Assembly: GCA_028713125.1 (NCBI GenBank)
Contig: JAQTOU010000002.1
Span: forward strand, 665,574-729,573
DNA: 64,000 nucleotides
Origin: Elusimicrobiales bacterium
Lineage (GTDB): Bacteria > Elusimicrobiota > Elusimicrobia > Elusimicrobiales > UBA9959
Reading direction: 5' to 3'
Shown one piece after another: positions 27,201-32,149 of this stretch. Below the pieces are notes generated by a model. That model saw only the letters and a program-made list of their open reading frames with translations. It was not told the origin of the DNA and ran no database searches. Every line of letters begins with the position of its first letter. The stretch's first letter is position 1. A program made the translations under genes and the position numbers.

Positions 27201-29318
27201 GCCGGTGTCGGAAAGCGAGACAATCGAGGAAAGGCCGGAGTTGGTCCACGGGCTGGAGGAAGGGCTGAAGCCGGCGACAGAGGGCGCGTTCTTGTCGTAC
27301 CAGTACGGGCCGTAGGTCTGGTAGCCCGACAGCGGCACGTTCTCCCCGTTATAGGACTTTACATGAAGATAATAGAAGCCGGAGGAGGCCGCGGTATTGA
27401 GCAGCTGGCCGGAGGTCCATTGGGTTTCAGTTCCGGTCCAGGCCGCCCGGTCCGGGGTCTGCGTCCAGGCATAGCGGTAATAAGAAACGCCGTTATTGCC
27501 GAAGCCGGCCAAATTGGTGCAGGTAAGCGTGCCGGAGAGCCAGGTCCCGGTAGACTTGTCGCAGCCCACGTTCGGCGGGGCGGCAAAAGTGTACTTTGAG
27601 GTCGAAGTGGAGGCGCCGTTGCCTGCGGAGTTATAGCCGATTATCTGCCGCGTGTACAGCGTATTCGGGTTCAGCGAGGTTTCTATCCAATAGGTAGCGC
27701 CCGCGGCAAGGGATCCTTTCAGGGCCCCGGTCGCGTCAAGCACCTGGAAGCCGTCCTCCTGGAACTGGCCCGAAGACGTGTCTGTCCAGTTCCATTTTAT
27801 AGAGCTGTCCGAAAGCGTGGCGCCGACCGCGCCGCCGGGCGCCAGCGGAGGGGAACCGTAGGTGAGCGTCAGGCTGCTGACCGAGGCGGTATAGCGCGGG
27901 TCCAGCGTTGCCAGGTTAAGGCGGTATTGAACGTAGCGTCCGAAGATCGAGGGGTCACCGCCCTTGGCGACAGAGGTAAAGGTGCTCAGCAGGATATTCG
28001 TGTCATGCGCGCGGACTTCAAGAGCGACCGAGGAGCTTGAGGGCATTACGGCAGCCCAGTCCGCGGCCTTATAATTCGTGCCTGTCGACGAACTGTCCTT
28101 TATTTGAGAGGTGAAGCTGCCGGAAGCGTAGCGGCGGCCCTGCTCGGCGCCGGGAGAGATGTAGGCTGGCTCCGGCTTCGAATAGGACTGGACGAAGACA
28201 TTGTCGAAAAGGAATTCTTCCAGCGAGGAGGAGGCGCTTGCCGCCTCCAGGTAAAGGTAAGGGCTGTTGAAAGCCAGATTGTTCGCTGCGCTGTAGATCT
28301 GCGTGCCGTCCAGGAGGACCGTGAAAGAGGAGGCGTTGACGAGCACGTCCACGCCGTGGAAGCCGGCGGCGACGGAGCCGGAGGCCAGGGTCGTCTTTGT
28401 GCCGTAGTCGCTGCGTTCCACGGTATAAAGCGGCCCGGACGCGGAATGTTTTATTGAAAAACGGAGCCAGTCGTCCTGGGTGTAGGAGTTGTTGTAGATC
28501 GCCTGGCACAGCGTGAAGCTGGACCAGGAGTCGCTGCCGGTGTCTCGGGCGTTCATGTCGACGCGGTAGTGCCTGCCCGAAGCGAAGGAATACTGGCTGG
28601 CGCTGCGCAGGCCGAAGTAGCGGGTGTTAAGCGGGCTGCCGAAGAGCAGGCGCAGCCGGTTGAACTGGATATCCCTAACCGAGCCTGTCTGCGGGGCCGC
28701 CGACTCGATGTTCGACCAGGCGGCGGTGCTGGGGACCGTGCCGTTCCCGGCGTTGAAGTTGTTCCCCATCGTGAAAGTGTCGGCAAGGCTGGAGACGGCC
28801 GCGGCCGAGGTGCTGCCGGAGTACAGATAGATGGTCCCGGCGCCGGTCGGGACGGACGGAATTTTTACCCAGATCTTCGTGGCGTTGGTATTGATGCCCG
28901 ACTCGATATAGTAGGAGAGCGAAGCAGCGCTGCCGGAGACGGCAGCGGTAGTGAAGCGTATATCCGAACCGTCGGCGTTCATTCTGCCGGCGGCTATCGC
29001 GTCCTGCGTGTTAAGCGTGAACGCTACCGGGTAATTCGTCAGCGCGGACTGGTTTGTCGAATTGAGGGAAAGCGGCTGCCTGTATTTCCAGGCGGCATTG
29101 AACCAGTCGTCGGAACCCGGGGCTGAAAGGCCGGCGGCGTGGCCGTAATAGTCCAGGCTAAGCGTAACATTGCTGCCGGTGCCGGTGATATAGGTGGAAT
29201 TGTGCGAGCCCGCCGTGAACTGCGCTTCGGTATTTTCGGTATAAACTGTCAGCGCGCCGGCTTTATCGGCCAGGCACAAGAGTAGTGAGAGAACTAAGGC
29301 GGACCACTTGTATTTCAT
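8925..29318 (-). CDS. giant Ig-like repeat surface protein (about 6,800 residues)
   Basis: About 6,797 residues from the ATG at 29,318, chosen because a signal peptide (WSALVLSLLLCLADKAGA) follows directly and the only good promoter would start the RNA near 29,384, downstream of the earlier ATG at 29,390. Order of parts: DUF2341 (~70-170; WKYRQPLSL, SDIRFTTA, TKIWVKIPSVPTGAGTIYLY), a lectin-like beta domain, an FN3-like domain and Ig/YXX modules. Then come 57 tandem Big_3-type Ig modules of ~98 residues. Each starts near R(R/P)-x-(S/T), has FTA.A.L and (F/Y)xFxGST.TA(V/L)T, and ends in Y...FAGD..Y. A non-repeat beta region and the FlgD-like tail follow. Such proteins are usually adhesins or cell-surface fibres; extended, it could reach hundreds of nanometres. 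Two four-module blocks are duplicated. Confidence 0.9.
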   Translation of the reverse strand: MKYKWSALVLSLLLCLADKAGALTVYTENTEAQFTAGSHNSTYITGTGSNVTLSLDYYGHAAGLSAPGSDDWFNAAWKYRQPLSLNSTNQSALTNYPVAFTLNTQDAIAAGRMNADGSDIRFTTAAVSGSAASLSYYIESGINTNATKIWVKIPSVPTGAGTIYLYSGSTSAAAVSSLADTFTMGNNFNAGNGTVPSTAAWSNIESAAPQTGSVRDIQFNRLRLLFGSPLNTRYFGLRSASQYSFASGRHYRVDMNARDTGSDSWSSFTLCQAIYNNSYTQDDWLRFSIKHSASGPLYTVERSDYGTKTTLASGSVAAGFHGVDVLVNASSFTVLLDGTQIYSAANNLAFNSPYLYLEAASASSSLEEFLFDNVFVQSYSKPEPAYISPGAEQGRRYASGSFTSQIKDSSSTGTNYKAADWAAVMPSSSSVALEVRAHDTNILLSTFTSVAKGGDPSIFGRYVQYRLNLATLDPRYTASVSSLTLTYGSPPLAPGGAVGATLSDSSIKWNWTDTSSGQFQEDGFQVLDATGALKGSLAAGATYWIETSLNPNTLYTRQIIGYNSAGNGASTSTSKYTFAAPPNVGCDKSTGTWLSGTLTCTNLAGFGNNGVSYYRYAWTQTPDRAAWTGTETQWTSGQLLNTAASSGFYYLHVKSYNGENVPLSGYQTYGPYWYDKNAPSVAGFSPSSSPWTNSGLSSIVSLSDTGGAKLSRVRYRWTTSSDKPGSGWQAWDYTISGNDSAVPSFTIGSAGQWYLHVEVEDTAGNTGYAYSGIYKIDLTNPTGSITINNGDAYTPRTDVTLSLTYADSESGVKNLAYKNLGGGWSPTELPQATTAWVLSAGDGSKQVYVQVTDNSGRTYQNADTIMLDSRTSLLGAPVSGTASGVMGEAPGSFAARASLSWTPTGDNLQGKTLSFYFNGSTKTALTDSLGAATTSFYVPAATGTYIYSVSFSTDGVYSASSSTGTMTAAQRPASVITEDVNTNSGADFVAKATLKDFATEYLITGATVTFVFEGSTKTAVTNGIGVATVTFTAPIPVGFYPYTASYAGGPVYAQKSASSLIGVGLRITSLVVPGLTVFAQDVFTAQATLLDGVIPVQGSTVSFVFQGSTQTAFTDASGIAVSTFSAPYSSGTYTCAASYPGDGTYAASTGSGNMTVNRRPLGLAGDLLQGYVNATFQARAVLSDGNNAQKVAGKTIVFVFESSSATALTDASGVSTVSFNSGSLPRASTCYYYFAGDAGYTFADSTGSVSIDRRPVSLAASDATALLSSSFTAIAELKDTAFTPAALPGKTITFSFLGSTRTAVTNSLGVASVTYQTGLSTGAFEFYVSFDQDGVYLADNDTGTVTLGKRPAVVSAYPKFMFTFDSMQAVADLKDGVTGEYLSTQTISFNYNGVLQSTTTGASGGISGRAYSVYPGTGVAATYSYYAEFAGNSLYYASGSTATISVSQRPVNLSAFPQTSIWGSTLTATAEFRDGITNAPVNGKNLKLVFMSSTVYSLTAGGGSASAGFDSPASTGSFNWSAEFAGDQAYSYASSTGTITVNRRAPTLTAIASTKYVWDSVFFSATFFDDGAPVASKQLSYFFRGSTLTATTNGSGLATAGPFASISTTGLYGYTVQFAGDTNYSAQSASSTLAVSSRPSNISLGPVSVIANSTFTISATLIDSLWATGVSGKAVSFTLQGATYAVSAVTNGSGIATAVYPSSTTTGPYTYSATFYGNSNYAGTSSSDTVTVGLRPTVIEMADFYPAAGSTYTASAVLKDFTTGVTLSTRTISFLFMGTTKNPVTNAVGYASATYVTLSSTASYPISASYAGDALYAGTSINKTVYPGKRNTALQTSDILNAVAKDTFTVTARLADYDLGTYIAGSTITFSFTGSSSAFTITAFTNASGIASADFTAPVSTGNYTYSASFTGTALYNANTNTSMVAVGRRTVTLLPGDLTSIPAGSTFTASALMTDGLTTLSTYTLTFNFSSTNKNAVTNGIGVASTSFAAPLSTGTSNYSVSFAGDALYKPATANGSVETVLRPAKLELGPVSVIAISTFTLTATLSDIATDLPIISKSVSFTLQSASYTLSGVTDSSGVARVVYTSSSTPGAYAYSATFGGNSSYSGAYSSNTVTVTVRPTVLEMADYNPPANSTFTASAVLKDFTTGATISTKTVSFLFMGNTKTANTDSVGYASTTYLTLASTISYPISASYAGSSLYSAASISKVVLPGKRNTALQTSNIPNAVALDTFTVTARLSDYDLGTFLSGSTITFSFSGSSQPFTITTLTNSTGTASAIFTAPTATGTYTYSATFAGASLYNGTSSTSTVLVDRRTITIEPADLTSIPAGSTITVSALMKDGAITLSTKTLSFVFSLTKTAVTNGIGVASTTFLAPLSTGTFSYTVSYAGDALYKPGSGSGSVGVVLKPTVLEVLDVPDAVVGLNFEGTAKLRDIEMGNALVPSTKSITFIFTTSTIHSVTSVGVATASMVAPLIVGTYTYTASFPGDSTYGASQSTGTVTVKRRPVIFSVDVPAGEPYTLSTFTIKGTLVDGKTGEALAAQWVDIYFKVANTTHTVQTDAVGIATTSFYAGISSGSYLYSGTYGGNASYDTSEVNEQTVKTIKINPRPTSVLANLGNGEVTWNYAFWPQSPTVYVFDPLAGNIGVAGLTVSFIVNASTITGVTLASPLGQVTSSSPFTGTYFEVAGTTPATARFDGNQTYAPSSLPGGTNWAVPQEGKIRTEQAPATFGMDAVIETYPDMDTVVSATLLDWWNRPYPNSKLKDIPVRYRLSTTPCTLPACAEARTWDGGHWGTVNSVNVATATIHSPTEQGDYPIDYYFATTPSFVHWQSAEVQRVLRVGLRPTDIDAATSDPLEVGAQMPITIKVKLKSTSQGDIGVVGKSVVITFNGGAPQTVTTVAGGIAQYTFAGMPVGTYNYTATFAGDTAYNAASLVPSGTVSVVKNTTFLVGTPVTNVPAGNDFTAKATLNVLVGTAQEPAAGRTITFTFTGNADANAVTNAQGIAQVTFTSPQTPGNYSFTADLPTNANDLAATALDPTNRVQVIKRRTTLVSVSANPVYILDNFTSTATLTDTDAPPNLASLIGQTINFTLHRGGAEGDIGGTGATLASPLGQATKVFLSPASSGSKSYTAAFAGTALYEAVTAADVGVNVLKRSTVLSATSEPTAPTNTIFTATVTLRDNTPTLGASIPMGTGVNVPVKFVYDGVTRYGTTNDSGVATATFTAQAVASDYTCDITYEGNATYALYNLSLPVHVIKRTTHVTGTAILNQPAGAQFVAQATLTDDITGSGINLALINFVFTGGGTFNDSGTTNVSGVTSAVFTAPLSTGIYNYTACYPGDNTYAGYCDNANSVTVDVASTTLATPDGTVTVNNIFFATATLKGKESGVGVANKTVSFTYNGVLKGTPATDAAGIAIQSFVPASTGTFQLDVSFAGDSAFYPTTSSATITVTRRLSGIALPNPDTEVDALFIATVTLRDLTSAPSTLLAGRTVDFMFNATGKSAVTNALGVATVTYTGPPAAGSYAITASFAGDPIYISSATPAWVNVAKHNTGLTVVSNTLPALELFNATATLKWGLTPVPGKVIHFTYKGAGVDSAPTDANGQAFFQYNSGPVSGPWQLDAAFQDGADSAYNISSGTNTITVLPRNCLVRPDNITMATFDTFNATATFKDVASSSTPAGKYPKIALAWVVPDTATVPSPTDSAGKAYRTSLTAPSSSGTYKVEAWYAGDATYAPSPASTATVIVLPRASQLSLADAAAMIGRVFTATATLRNDTTLLGDKDVVFTFEGKNFSAKTGTGGLLGVAVATFTVTLSTGPNRIDANFAGDASYSASPPSSATVTAGMRLTYLSTAATSAIADRDFIATATFRDADFQPGKDMGSVYLATETISFLFNGVTHTAVTNSLGVATVTFTASVSTGSWPVAVSFAGSYKYISTSTVIPLTVNMRPTSLVSAGNIVSPALDIFTDTVTLKDLDNLTLDAKSLRFVFSGSTFTKITAGGGLASSTFTAPASAGTYFVNVYFDGDTKYSSSTVAITLTAQQRLTAIALNSPSATALDLFRTTATLTDPNNAALKVSTRQVTFSFSAWGSTSAVTDGVGVATASYQATATAGAYTLTGTFAGDSTYASTTTSVAFPVAKRSGFVTGVFVSTRVYDVFTASATFLDSASSAPVSGRTVKFSLQGGGTLSAPTNASGIAAVNFTAPAASGTYNISIWSDGTSDLTYSTTTVYVSSVTLARRDCSITLTGPAASIINSSFTPTATLVDPLPAGNLQSKLISFLFQASTVTATTGGSWSTSTVYTANLSSGPYQLQASFAGDASYNPSVSGRTVTMLRYPTLITAPAITVVMNEVLTATATLTDYRASTVPAKDLVFYFQSSSQTATTNGLGVSSTAYTVSLASGAYLLPVSFAGDALYDSTNTTIPVLVNKRTAVFTPDPVSAKALDIFTATTTLSDLRNPGLKVQGETVTFNFLVAGSTFPNYGVTNVNGVAASTFTAPVSSGTYQIRTFFAGSATYYPLLVYSTITVVSRQTMLMQDNSGAAIDEIFRTTATLVDLATLQVIASRTVAFTFGSSSSGVTGADGKATVTFAAPPASGTVQLNSAFAGDATYQAASSTASLVVSRRPASMAAPDISGIIDEVFTATVTVSDGLNAAKAATRTIAFVFSGSTFTAVTNVNGVAVSTFSAPVSSGVYYAAVNFAGDARYLPTGTTVQLTVDRRPSQISPDVITAWTAKVFTATATLRDTLNISSKPAGQPLVFYFAGSSFTALTDANGIAVSTFMAPASSGTARLDISFSGNSRYQASSSSAAISVQRRLTDIALNPASIRAMEVLTATGTLTDRTSQGALISGRQLVFSFSSVNFTTSTVAGVAVSTFAGPVSSGTYLLEASFPGDALYDAAYSSGLVSVTQRPARLMQDNSGAAIDELFYTTATLVDLATSQLIASRTVGFTFGSTSFAPTGADGKAAAGFTAPPSSGAYQLSSAFAGDATYAAAASTATLTVIRRPVSMAAPDISGIIDEVFTATVTVSDGLNAIKAAGRGIAFVFSGSTFTVATNAEGVAVSTFAAPASAGLYYAAINFSGDSRYLPAGTTVQLSVDRRPSGISAGAITTRAGQVFTATATLRDTLDISAKPAGQPLVFYFSGNSFTALTDADGVAFSTFMAPSSSGTARLDISFAGDARYQASASTAAVTVLRRQSAITIDPAAISTMDLLTSTATLSDLTDPAAFVNGRELRFTFSGENFLSVTDAGGIAVSTFAGPASSGTYLVEADFAGDAIYEASYSSGSVTVIQRQAGVSAPDTNAYPFEDLVVSGSIKDLATGVAVAGRELLFVLDGVSTGALTSAVGVATAPYTPPGVFGDYRLDANFTGDATYAAASSTATVSVLQRPTGMAALDAGAIALDVFTASATLSDVRFSTAVAGKEVVFNFEGQQSSATTDSNGLAMTHFDAPVSSGVYFYGAEFHGDLVYAVSSTTGAITVVTRNTRVVARDTNANVGEPFVLEAQVLDPAREEQPGYFVPNAEVEFKFKDRNNVVIDTKFGTTNEIGKATAAFSGPGLPDVYYYTARFTGNYTYSTSSATAMVKVGLLTSMVAFDVETVALADFNVKAKLTDYLATTLDDKTVRFTFLGTTRSGMTNAGGDSGVVTSSFTAPATAGAYYYNAYFDGDSIYSASNATATVVVKLRPSSILTYPAATMAYSSFTAVALLKNTLSPYDNIGGREVNIAFNGSTVTVNTDPAAGTASAVFFAPVSSGTFNFTASFAGDDTYDASSAVGSLIVTLRPTSMLSYGVSDLTANSTFTARIQIKDNANLPIAGLSVDFDFGGTFGIGVTDAQGYAETIYTAPASSGVYSYSATFYGDPYYSGSAASGSVTVGPRPTILFTTAASGKLGSPVELSARLLDVKNQAGIEGQTLNFYFNGSTLTALTDSYGGSTVTFASPVSTGSYYYEAVLDGDGITYIGSFSSAPVTIALNLTKLEAKDGISLKIYEPLKVEAVIKDSLGLQLPGLPINFSFEGQNFSGLTNEVGKATSTFSTMSLPSTGTYNYSADYTGDTLFVASIDTSNIVTVYRRDSLLIARDAQNPPNKAFIAEARFYDNVNGSAFVGSAVSGKGIIFELHDSTYTQTRGAVTSALGVATVTFVSPVSTGTYLMTARFAEGDPVYEAALSTASMVVLFDDGTGAIKTKMRVDSAVTYINHVFTASGTLTASDIPVAEVPVLFEFFNGIATYTAAGVTNGAGLAVSTFMAPASSGTYIITAAFPGDVVYSAATGTSTVSAFRYPDTLTAQDVAAFIGEDFRAKAVLRDELTLAYVAGKTIAFEYFDGVSTITRTAVTSSTGSAETNFTAPAALGNYTYTARFAGDALYAGNTDTASVLIAAKGSSTFLVGYDVFIGTGEVFAASATITSKGLPVQGKAVKITFQGLTRVSTSNVHGLAFSTFTAPASSGTFTYDAEFIGDMDYNAALTTAAVSAVFRKPIEQPIFKVEVTSSTVIFALPKSSGTATFTIEESASLRGVTTSSASVAASTGTTGYTAQIDPDKATFIKVKKKLDDNQEGQATLIVEIPSKAEDPERVPNYYYMSKEENNWAAWVKIPGKVMDKVGAADFSMEVKKDVNPAFLAAYTITSSGASADLASNLKASNKNGVKLTIAYPQAGAVASAASGQLAIYWFNGIEWIKLGGEIDVLTGEIYTYSRVLGQFAIRAAPLASVFTVTKVAPRIFSPDEPDPLVNRARFYFENPGGGEVTIRIFDITGALVRRNLESEGSNIMFWNGKDQAGVLVRGGIYIYQIEATDKVITGTVVVAK
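13445..15730 (-). repeat. duplicated four-module block, period 1,140 bp
   Basis: Two copies (about 13,445-14,590 and 14,590-15,730) of the same four modules, with an exact offset of 1,140 bases (380 codons) over most of their length; one codon of indel shifts the start. The order in each copy is MQDNSGAAIDE, MAAPDISGIIDE, an I(S)..IT module and an I...PA.I module. Homology stops at about 15,730. Confidence 0.9.
20980..21018. repeat. perfect 11-bp inverted repeat in module 20
   Basis: GGTAAGGTACA (20,980-20,990) and TGTACCTTACC (21,008-21,018) are perfect complements with a 17-base loop. They lie inside the coding sequence of the giant protein, in an AT-richer and unusually Cys-containing stretch. 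Confidence 0.6.
22095..24412 (-). repeat. second duplicated four-module block, period 1,158 bp
   Basis: Two copies (about 22,095-23,252 and 23,253-24,412) with the module order LGPVSVIA, (V/I)(L/I)EMAD, KRNTALQTS, and DLTSIPAGST. The bases around the KRNTALQTS motif are offset by 1,158 (386 codons). Confidence 0.88.
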
Positions 29319-29390
29319 ACCCGCTCGTTCCGAAATCCCGACTGTTGGCTCTATCTTCTGATTAATATCAATGAAAACAGCAGTACTCAA

Positions 29391-29419
29391 AGAATACCAC
29401 TAAAATCAAGGCAAGTCAA
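29391..29419 (-). promoter_or_regulatory. sigma-70-like promoter of the giant-protein operon
   Basis: On the minus strand TTGACT (29,414-29,419), a 17-base spacer and TATTCT (29,391-29,396). RNA would start near 29,384, about 66 bases before the ATG at 29,318. The region upstream (29,420-29,460) is AT-rich with direct repeats of TCAATGAATAA, possibly a UP element or a regulator site. Confidence 0.65.
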
Positions 29420-29493
29420 TCAATGAATAATCAATGAATAATCAACGATATAATTGGTATAAATAGCGGGGCAAGCGGGAGGCGGGGCGCTGT

Positions 29494-29859
29494 TCAAGCG
29501 TCTAAAATTTTTTTGATCTTGCCCAGGAATATTTCCGGCTTTATCGGTTTAGTGAAATAGAAGTCGACGTGTTCCATGTAGGCGGCGAGCTGGTCGCTTT
29601 CGGCGTCCCTTATGCTGTTCATGACGATGCGGACCTTCCTGAATTTCTTTTGGGCCCGCACCTCCTTGATGAATTCAAGGCCGGTCCCGTCGGGGAGGTT
29701 CCAGTCCACTATAAGGAGGTCGGGCGCTATCATCTCGATAAGGTTCAGGGCGTCTTTGACGGTGCCTGCCGCCACTATCTTGAAACCTTCCGGCTCAAGC
29801 AGCTGGGTTAAAACGTTTACGTAATCCTGCTCGTCTTCTAGAATGAGAACTTTTTTCAT
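29494..29859 (-). CDS. CheY-like response regulator
   Basis: 121 residues, a single receiver domain. The acidic pair is in LILEDEQ, the phospho-acceptor Asp is at about residue 52 (LLIVDWNLPDG) and the conserved Lys is in YFTKPIKP. It follows the histidine kinase gene by 15 bases and precedes the promoter of the giant-protein operon. It is probably phosphorylated by that kinase. With no output domain it acts by protein contact; the rotor/stator set downstream is a possible but unproven target. Confidence 0.9.
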   Translation of the reverse strand: MKKVLILEDEQDYVNVLTQLLEPEGFKIVAAGTVKDALNLIEMIAPDLLIVDWNLPDGTGLEFIKEVRAQKKFRKVRIVMNSIRDAESDQLAAYMEHVDFYFTKPIKPEIFLGKIKKILDA

Positions 29860-29874
29860 AGCGGATCCCTCTGC

Positions 29875-31362
29875 TTAAACCGGCAGTTCGAAACCGAACC
29901 TGCTGCCGGCCCCGGAGCTTTCGGCGAATGTTTTCCCGCCATGAGCCTCGACGATGCTTTTTACGATATACAGGCCGAGCCCGGTTCCCTTCGGCCCGGT
30001 CACATTATTCCTTCCCCCGGGCACCTGGTAAAACTTTTCGAAAACTTTCTCAAGGTCCGCCCGGGGAATGCCTATGCCGGTATCCTCTACCGAGACGCGC
30101 AGAGCGCGGTTCCAGACGTTGGGCGCGGCCGGGGCGCCGGGCATTGGGACGAGCGCGGCTGTTATCCTGACCTTCCCCCCCTTAGGGGTGAATTTCAGGG
30201 CGTTGGAAACAAGGTTGATCAGGACCTGGGAGATCCGCTCCGCGTCCATGCTGATCTCCGGAAGTCTCTCGGCGGGCGCGGCGAAACTCAGCTCTATACC
30301 TGAAATCCTTGCCTTCTCCAGGAAGAGCTTTGCCGCGTCCTGGATCACCGTTTCCATCCTGGCCCGGCTTTTAGAGATCTCGAATCTGCCTTTTTCTATG
30401 CGGGCCGCGTCCAGCAGGTCGGCGATGAAGCGCAGGAGCCTGTTCGTATTCTGCTTGATGAAGGTGATATTCTCAAGGAAGCGGGGAAGCTTCGCGGGCC
30501 AGGAGCCGGGGTCGCCGGCGCTCCGGGAAATTTCGTAGGACATCAGGTCCAGGTAGGACTCTATGGCGCCTATCGGGGATTTCAGCTCGTGCGTGACCGA
30601 GGAGACGAAATCCTTTTTGAGCTGGTCGAGCTCCTTCAGCTTGTCCATCATCCCGTTGAAGCCCCTGTTTAGCGTGCCCAGTTCGTCGCTGCGGCCGGTG
30701 TCTTCCAGCTTGTGGTTCAGGCTTCCCCCGCCGGTGACGGCGAAAGCTTTTACAAGCTTGTTTATCGGGCGGGTCAGGCGGCCGGCGAGCCAGAGCGCAA
30801 GCAGCGTGGCCGCGCAGATGACCACCAGGCCGGCCTTGAGTATATGGTCGAGCACCGAATCCAGGCTCGCCTGTATCCGGTTACGCGTTTTTAGATCGCA
30901 GTAGCCGACCGCTACCGTATAAGGGCTGCCGTTCACGATCACCTTTTTTTTTGTAAAAGAAACCTCTATCCCGTCTTCGGCGGGCAGGCTGGATTTTACC
31001 GTCAGTTTATCCTCGGCGCTGCGGATCCGCTGGCCCGTGTAGGAGAGCGGAAGCGGGCGGGGTACCAGGGTCCTGTCCGTATGCGCCAGGATCTTGTTCT
31101 TGCCGTCGGTCACATAGGCGAGGTCGAGCTCGGCTATTATGCGCGTCAGGCCCGCGGTATAGCTGACCAGCATCTCATTGTCATGGCTCAGGATGCTTTC
31201 CGACGCCACATTCGCGAGGGACTGCAGCACGTTTTCCCTTTCCGAGACTATCTGGCGCTGCAGCATGGATCTCTCGGAAGTGTAAACAATGGCGCCGAAC
31301 ATCACTACGGTCAGCAGCACCAGGCTGTCTATGGCCAGCATCAGTTTGTATTTAATGCTCAT
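29875..31362 (-). CDS. membrane histidine kinase with HAMP domain
   Basis: 495 residues. Helix 1 (8-28), an extracytoplasmic sensor of ~140 residues without a motif I recognise, helix 2 (~177-195), HAMP (~193-245), HisKA with the phospho-acceptor His258 (VTHELKSP), and a HATPase domain with the N box (LVSNALKF, Asn387), G1 (EDTGIGIP) and G2 (GTGLGLYIV). All catalytic motifs are intact. It starts 6 bases after the stop of the OmpR-type regulator gene and is followed closely by a CheY-like gene, so the three form a signalling operon with one kinase and two receivers. The signal is unknown; an envelope or surface cue would fit the location of the sensor. Confidence 0.92.
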   Translation of the reverse strand: MSIKYKLMLAIDSLVLLTVVMFGAIVYTSERSMLQRQIVSERENVLQSLANVASESILSHDNEMLVSYTAGLTRIIAELDLAYVTDGKNKILAHTDRTLVPRPLPLSYTGQRIRSAEDKLTVKSSLPAEDGIEVSFTKKKVIVNGSPYTVAVGYCDLKTRNRIQASLDSVLDHILKAGLVVICAATLLALWLAGRLTRPINKLVKAFAVTGGGSLNHKLEDTGRSDELGTLNRGFNGMMDKLKELDQLKKDFVSSVTHELKSPIGAIESYLDLMSYEISRSAGDPGSWPAKLPRFLENITFIKQNTNRLLRFIADLLDAARIEKGRFEISKSRARMETVIQDAAKLFLEKARISGIELSFAAPAERLPEISMDAERISQVLINLVSNALKFTPKGGKVRITAALVPMPGAPAAPNVWNRALRVSVEDTGIGIPRADLEKVFEKFYQVPGGRNNVTGPKGTGLGLYIVKSIVEAHGGKTFAESSGAGSRFGFELPV

Positions 31363-31368
31363 TGTCTG

Positions 31369-32106
31369 TCAGGCCAGCCTGAAGCCCTCCGCCCTGAGGT
31401 TCTCTATCTTTACGGGGCAGGCGGCGATCTTTTTGCGGATATTCGTGGTCAGCTGGTGCAGGGTATGTATTATCTCTTTTGAAGTTGAGGCGGTGGGCCA
31501 TAAATGCGCCCTGAACTCTTCATAGGTCGCCACGGCGCCTTTTTTCTGAAGCATCACGTACAGCACCTGGAACTCTATTTTAGTCAGCCTGATCTCCTTC
31601 CCGGCGGGAGCCCCGCTCCTGTTTTCAGAATTGATATAACACTTCCTGCGCGGATAGTCCATGACGAGGGCCCCTGAAGGGGAGGCTAACAGCTTTTTAT
31701 CCGGCTTCTTCTTCGGCTCGAACACCCGCACCAGCGCCTTAAGCTGTTCGGCCAGGAGCCGCGGCTTGATCGGCCTTGAGACTACGTCGTGGGCGCCCAG
31801 CTTGAGGAGCTTCACTACCTGCTCGGGAAGGATGTCCTGCTCGGCCAGGACCATGATTATCCTCGGCGCAAGCAAAGGGGCCAGCTTGACTACGGCCTCT
31901 TCGGCGCTCAGGCCCAGGATAGCGCGCGACCAGGCGGAGTCCAGTATCACCGCGTCTACGGGCTTTTCCCTGAGCGCGCTTTTAAAACCGTCCGAGTCCA
32001 TGGCGAGCGTGACGGAGACGCGGCTCTCGGCGAACCTGAACCTGCAGGCGGTGAACAGCGCCTCGTCCATTGTCAGGATAATTGCTTCAAGATTTTCTCC
32101 GGTCAT
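31369..32106 (-). CDS. OmpR/PhoB-type response regulator
   Basis: 245 residues from the ATG at 32,106 (GGGAG upstream); an in-frame TTG at 32,124 is the alternative. The N-terminal receiver is divergent: the acidic pair is likely Asp14-Glu15 (ILTMDEA), the acceptor Asp56 (VILDSAW), Ala replaces the usual Ser/Thr (VLAEQD), and the Lys is in SRPIKPR. The C-terminal domain (~150-245) is a winged helix of the Trans_reg_C type (IRLTKIEFQVLYVML; HTLHQLTTNIRKKI; ENLRAEGFRLA). It should bind DNA as a transcription factor. It is the first gene of the signalling operon with the kinase. Targets are unknown; the promoter at 29.4 kb is an obvious candidate. Confidence 0.85.
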   Translation of the reverse strand: MTGENLEAIILTMDEALFTACRFRFAESRVSVTLAMDSDGFKSALREKPVDAVILDSAWSRAILGLSAEEAVVKLAPLLAPRIIMVLAEQDILPEQVVKLLKLGAHDVVSRPIKPRLLAEQLKALVRVFEPKKKPDKKLLASPSGALVMDYPRRKCYINSENRSGAPAGKEIRLTKIEFQVLYVMLQKKGAVATYEEFRAHLWPTASTSKEIIHTLHQLTTNIRKKIAACPVKIENLRAEGFRLA

Positions 32107-32149
32107 AGTTCGGTCCGCTCCCAAGTCAATAAAAAAGCGCCGCTTTATC

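Noticed and set aside
29320..29345. Another heptanucleotide array near CGTTCCGAAATCCCGACT
   Set aside because: The units are not in 7-bp phase and are too few to call.
29319..29390. Earlier start of the giant protein at 29,390
   Set aside because: It lies upstream of the predicted transcription start and would bury the signal peptide 24 residues inside.
31369..32106. Inactive receiver in the OmpR-type regulator
   Set aside because: Closer reading places Asp14-Glu15, Asp56 and the Lys at plausible positions, so loss of function cannot be claimed.
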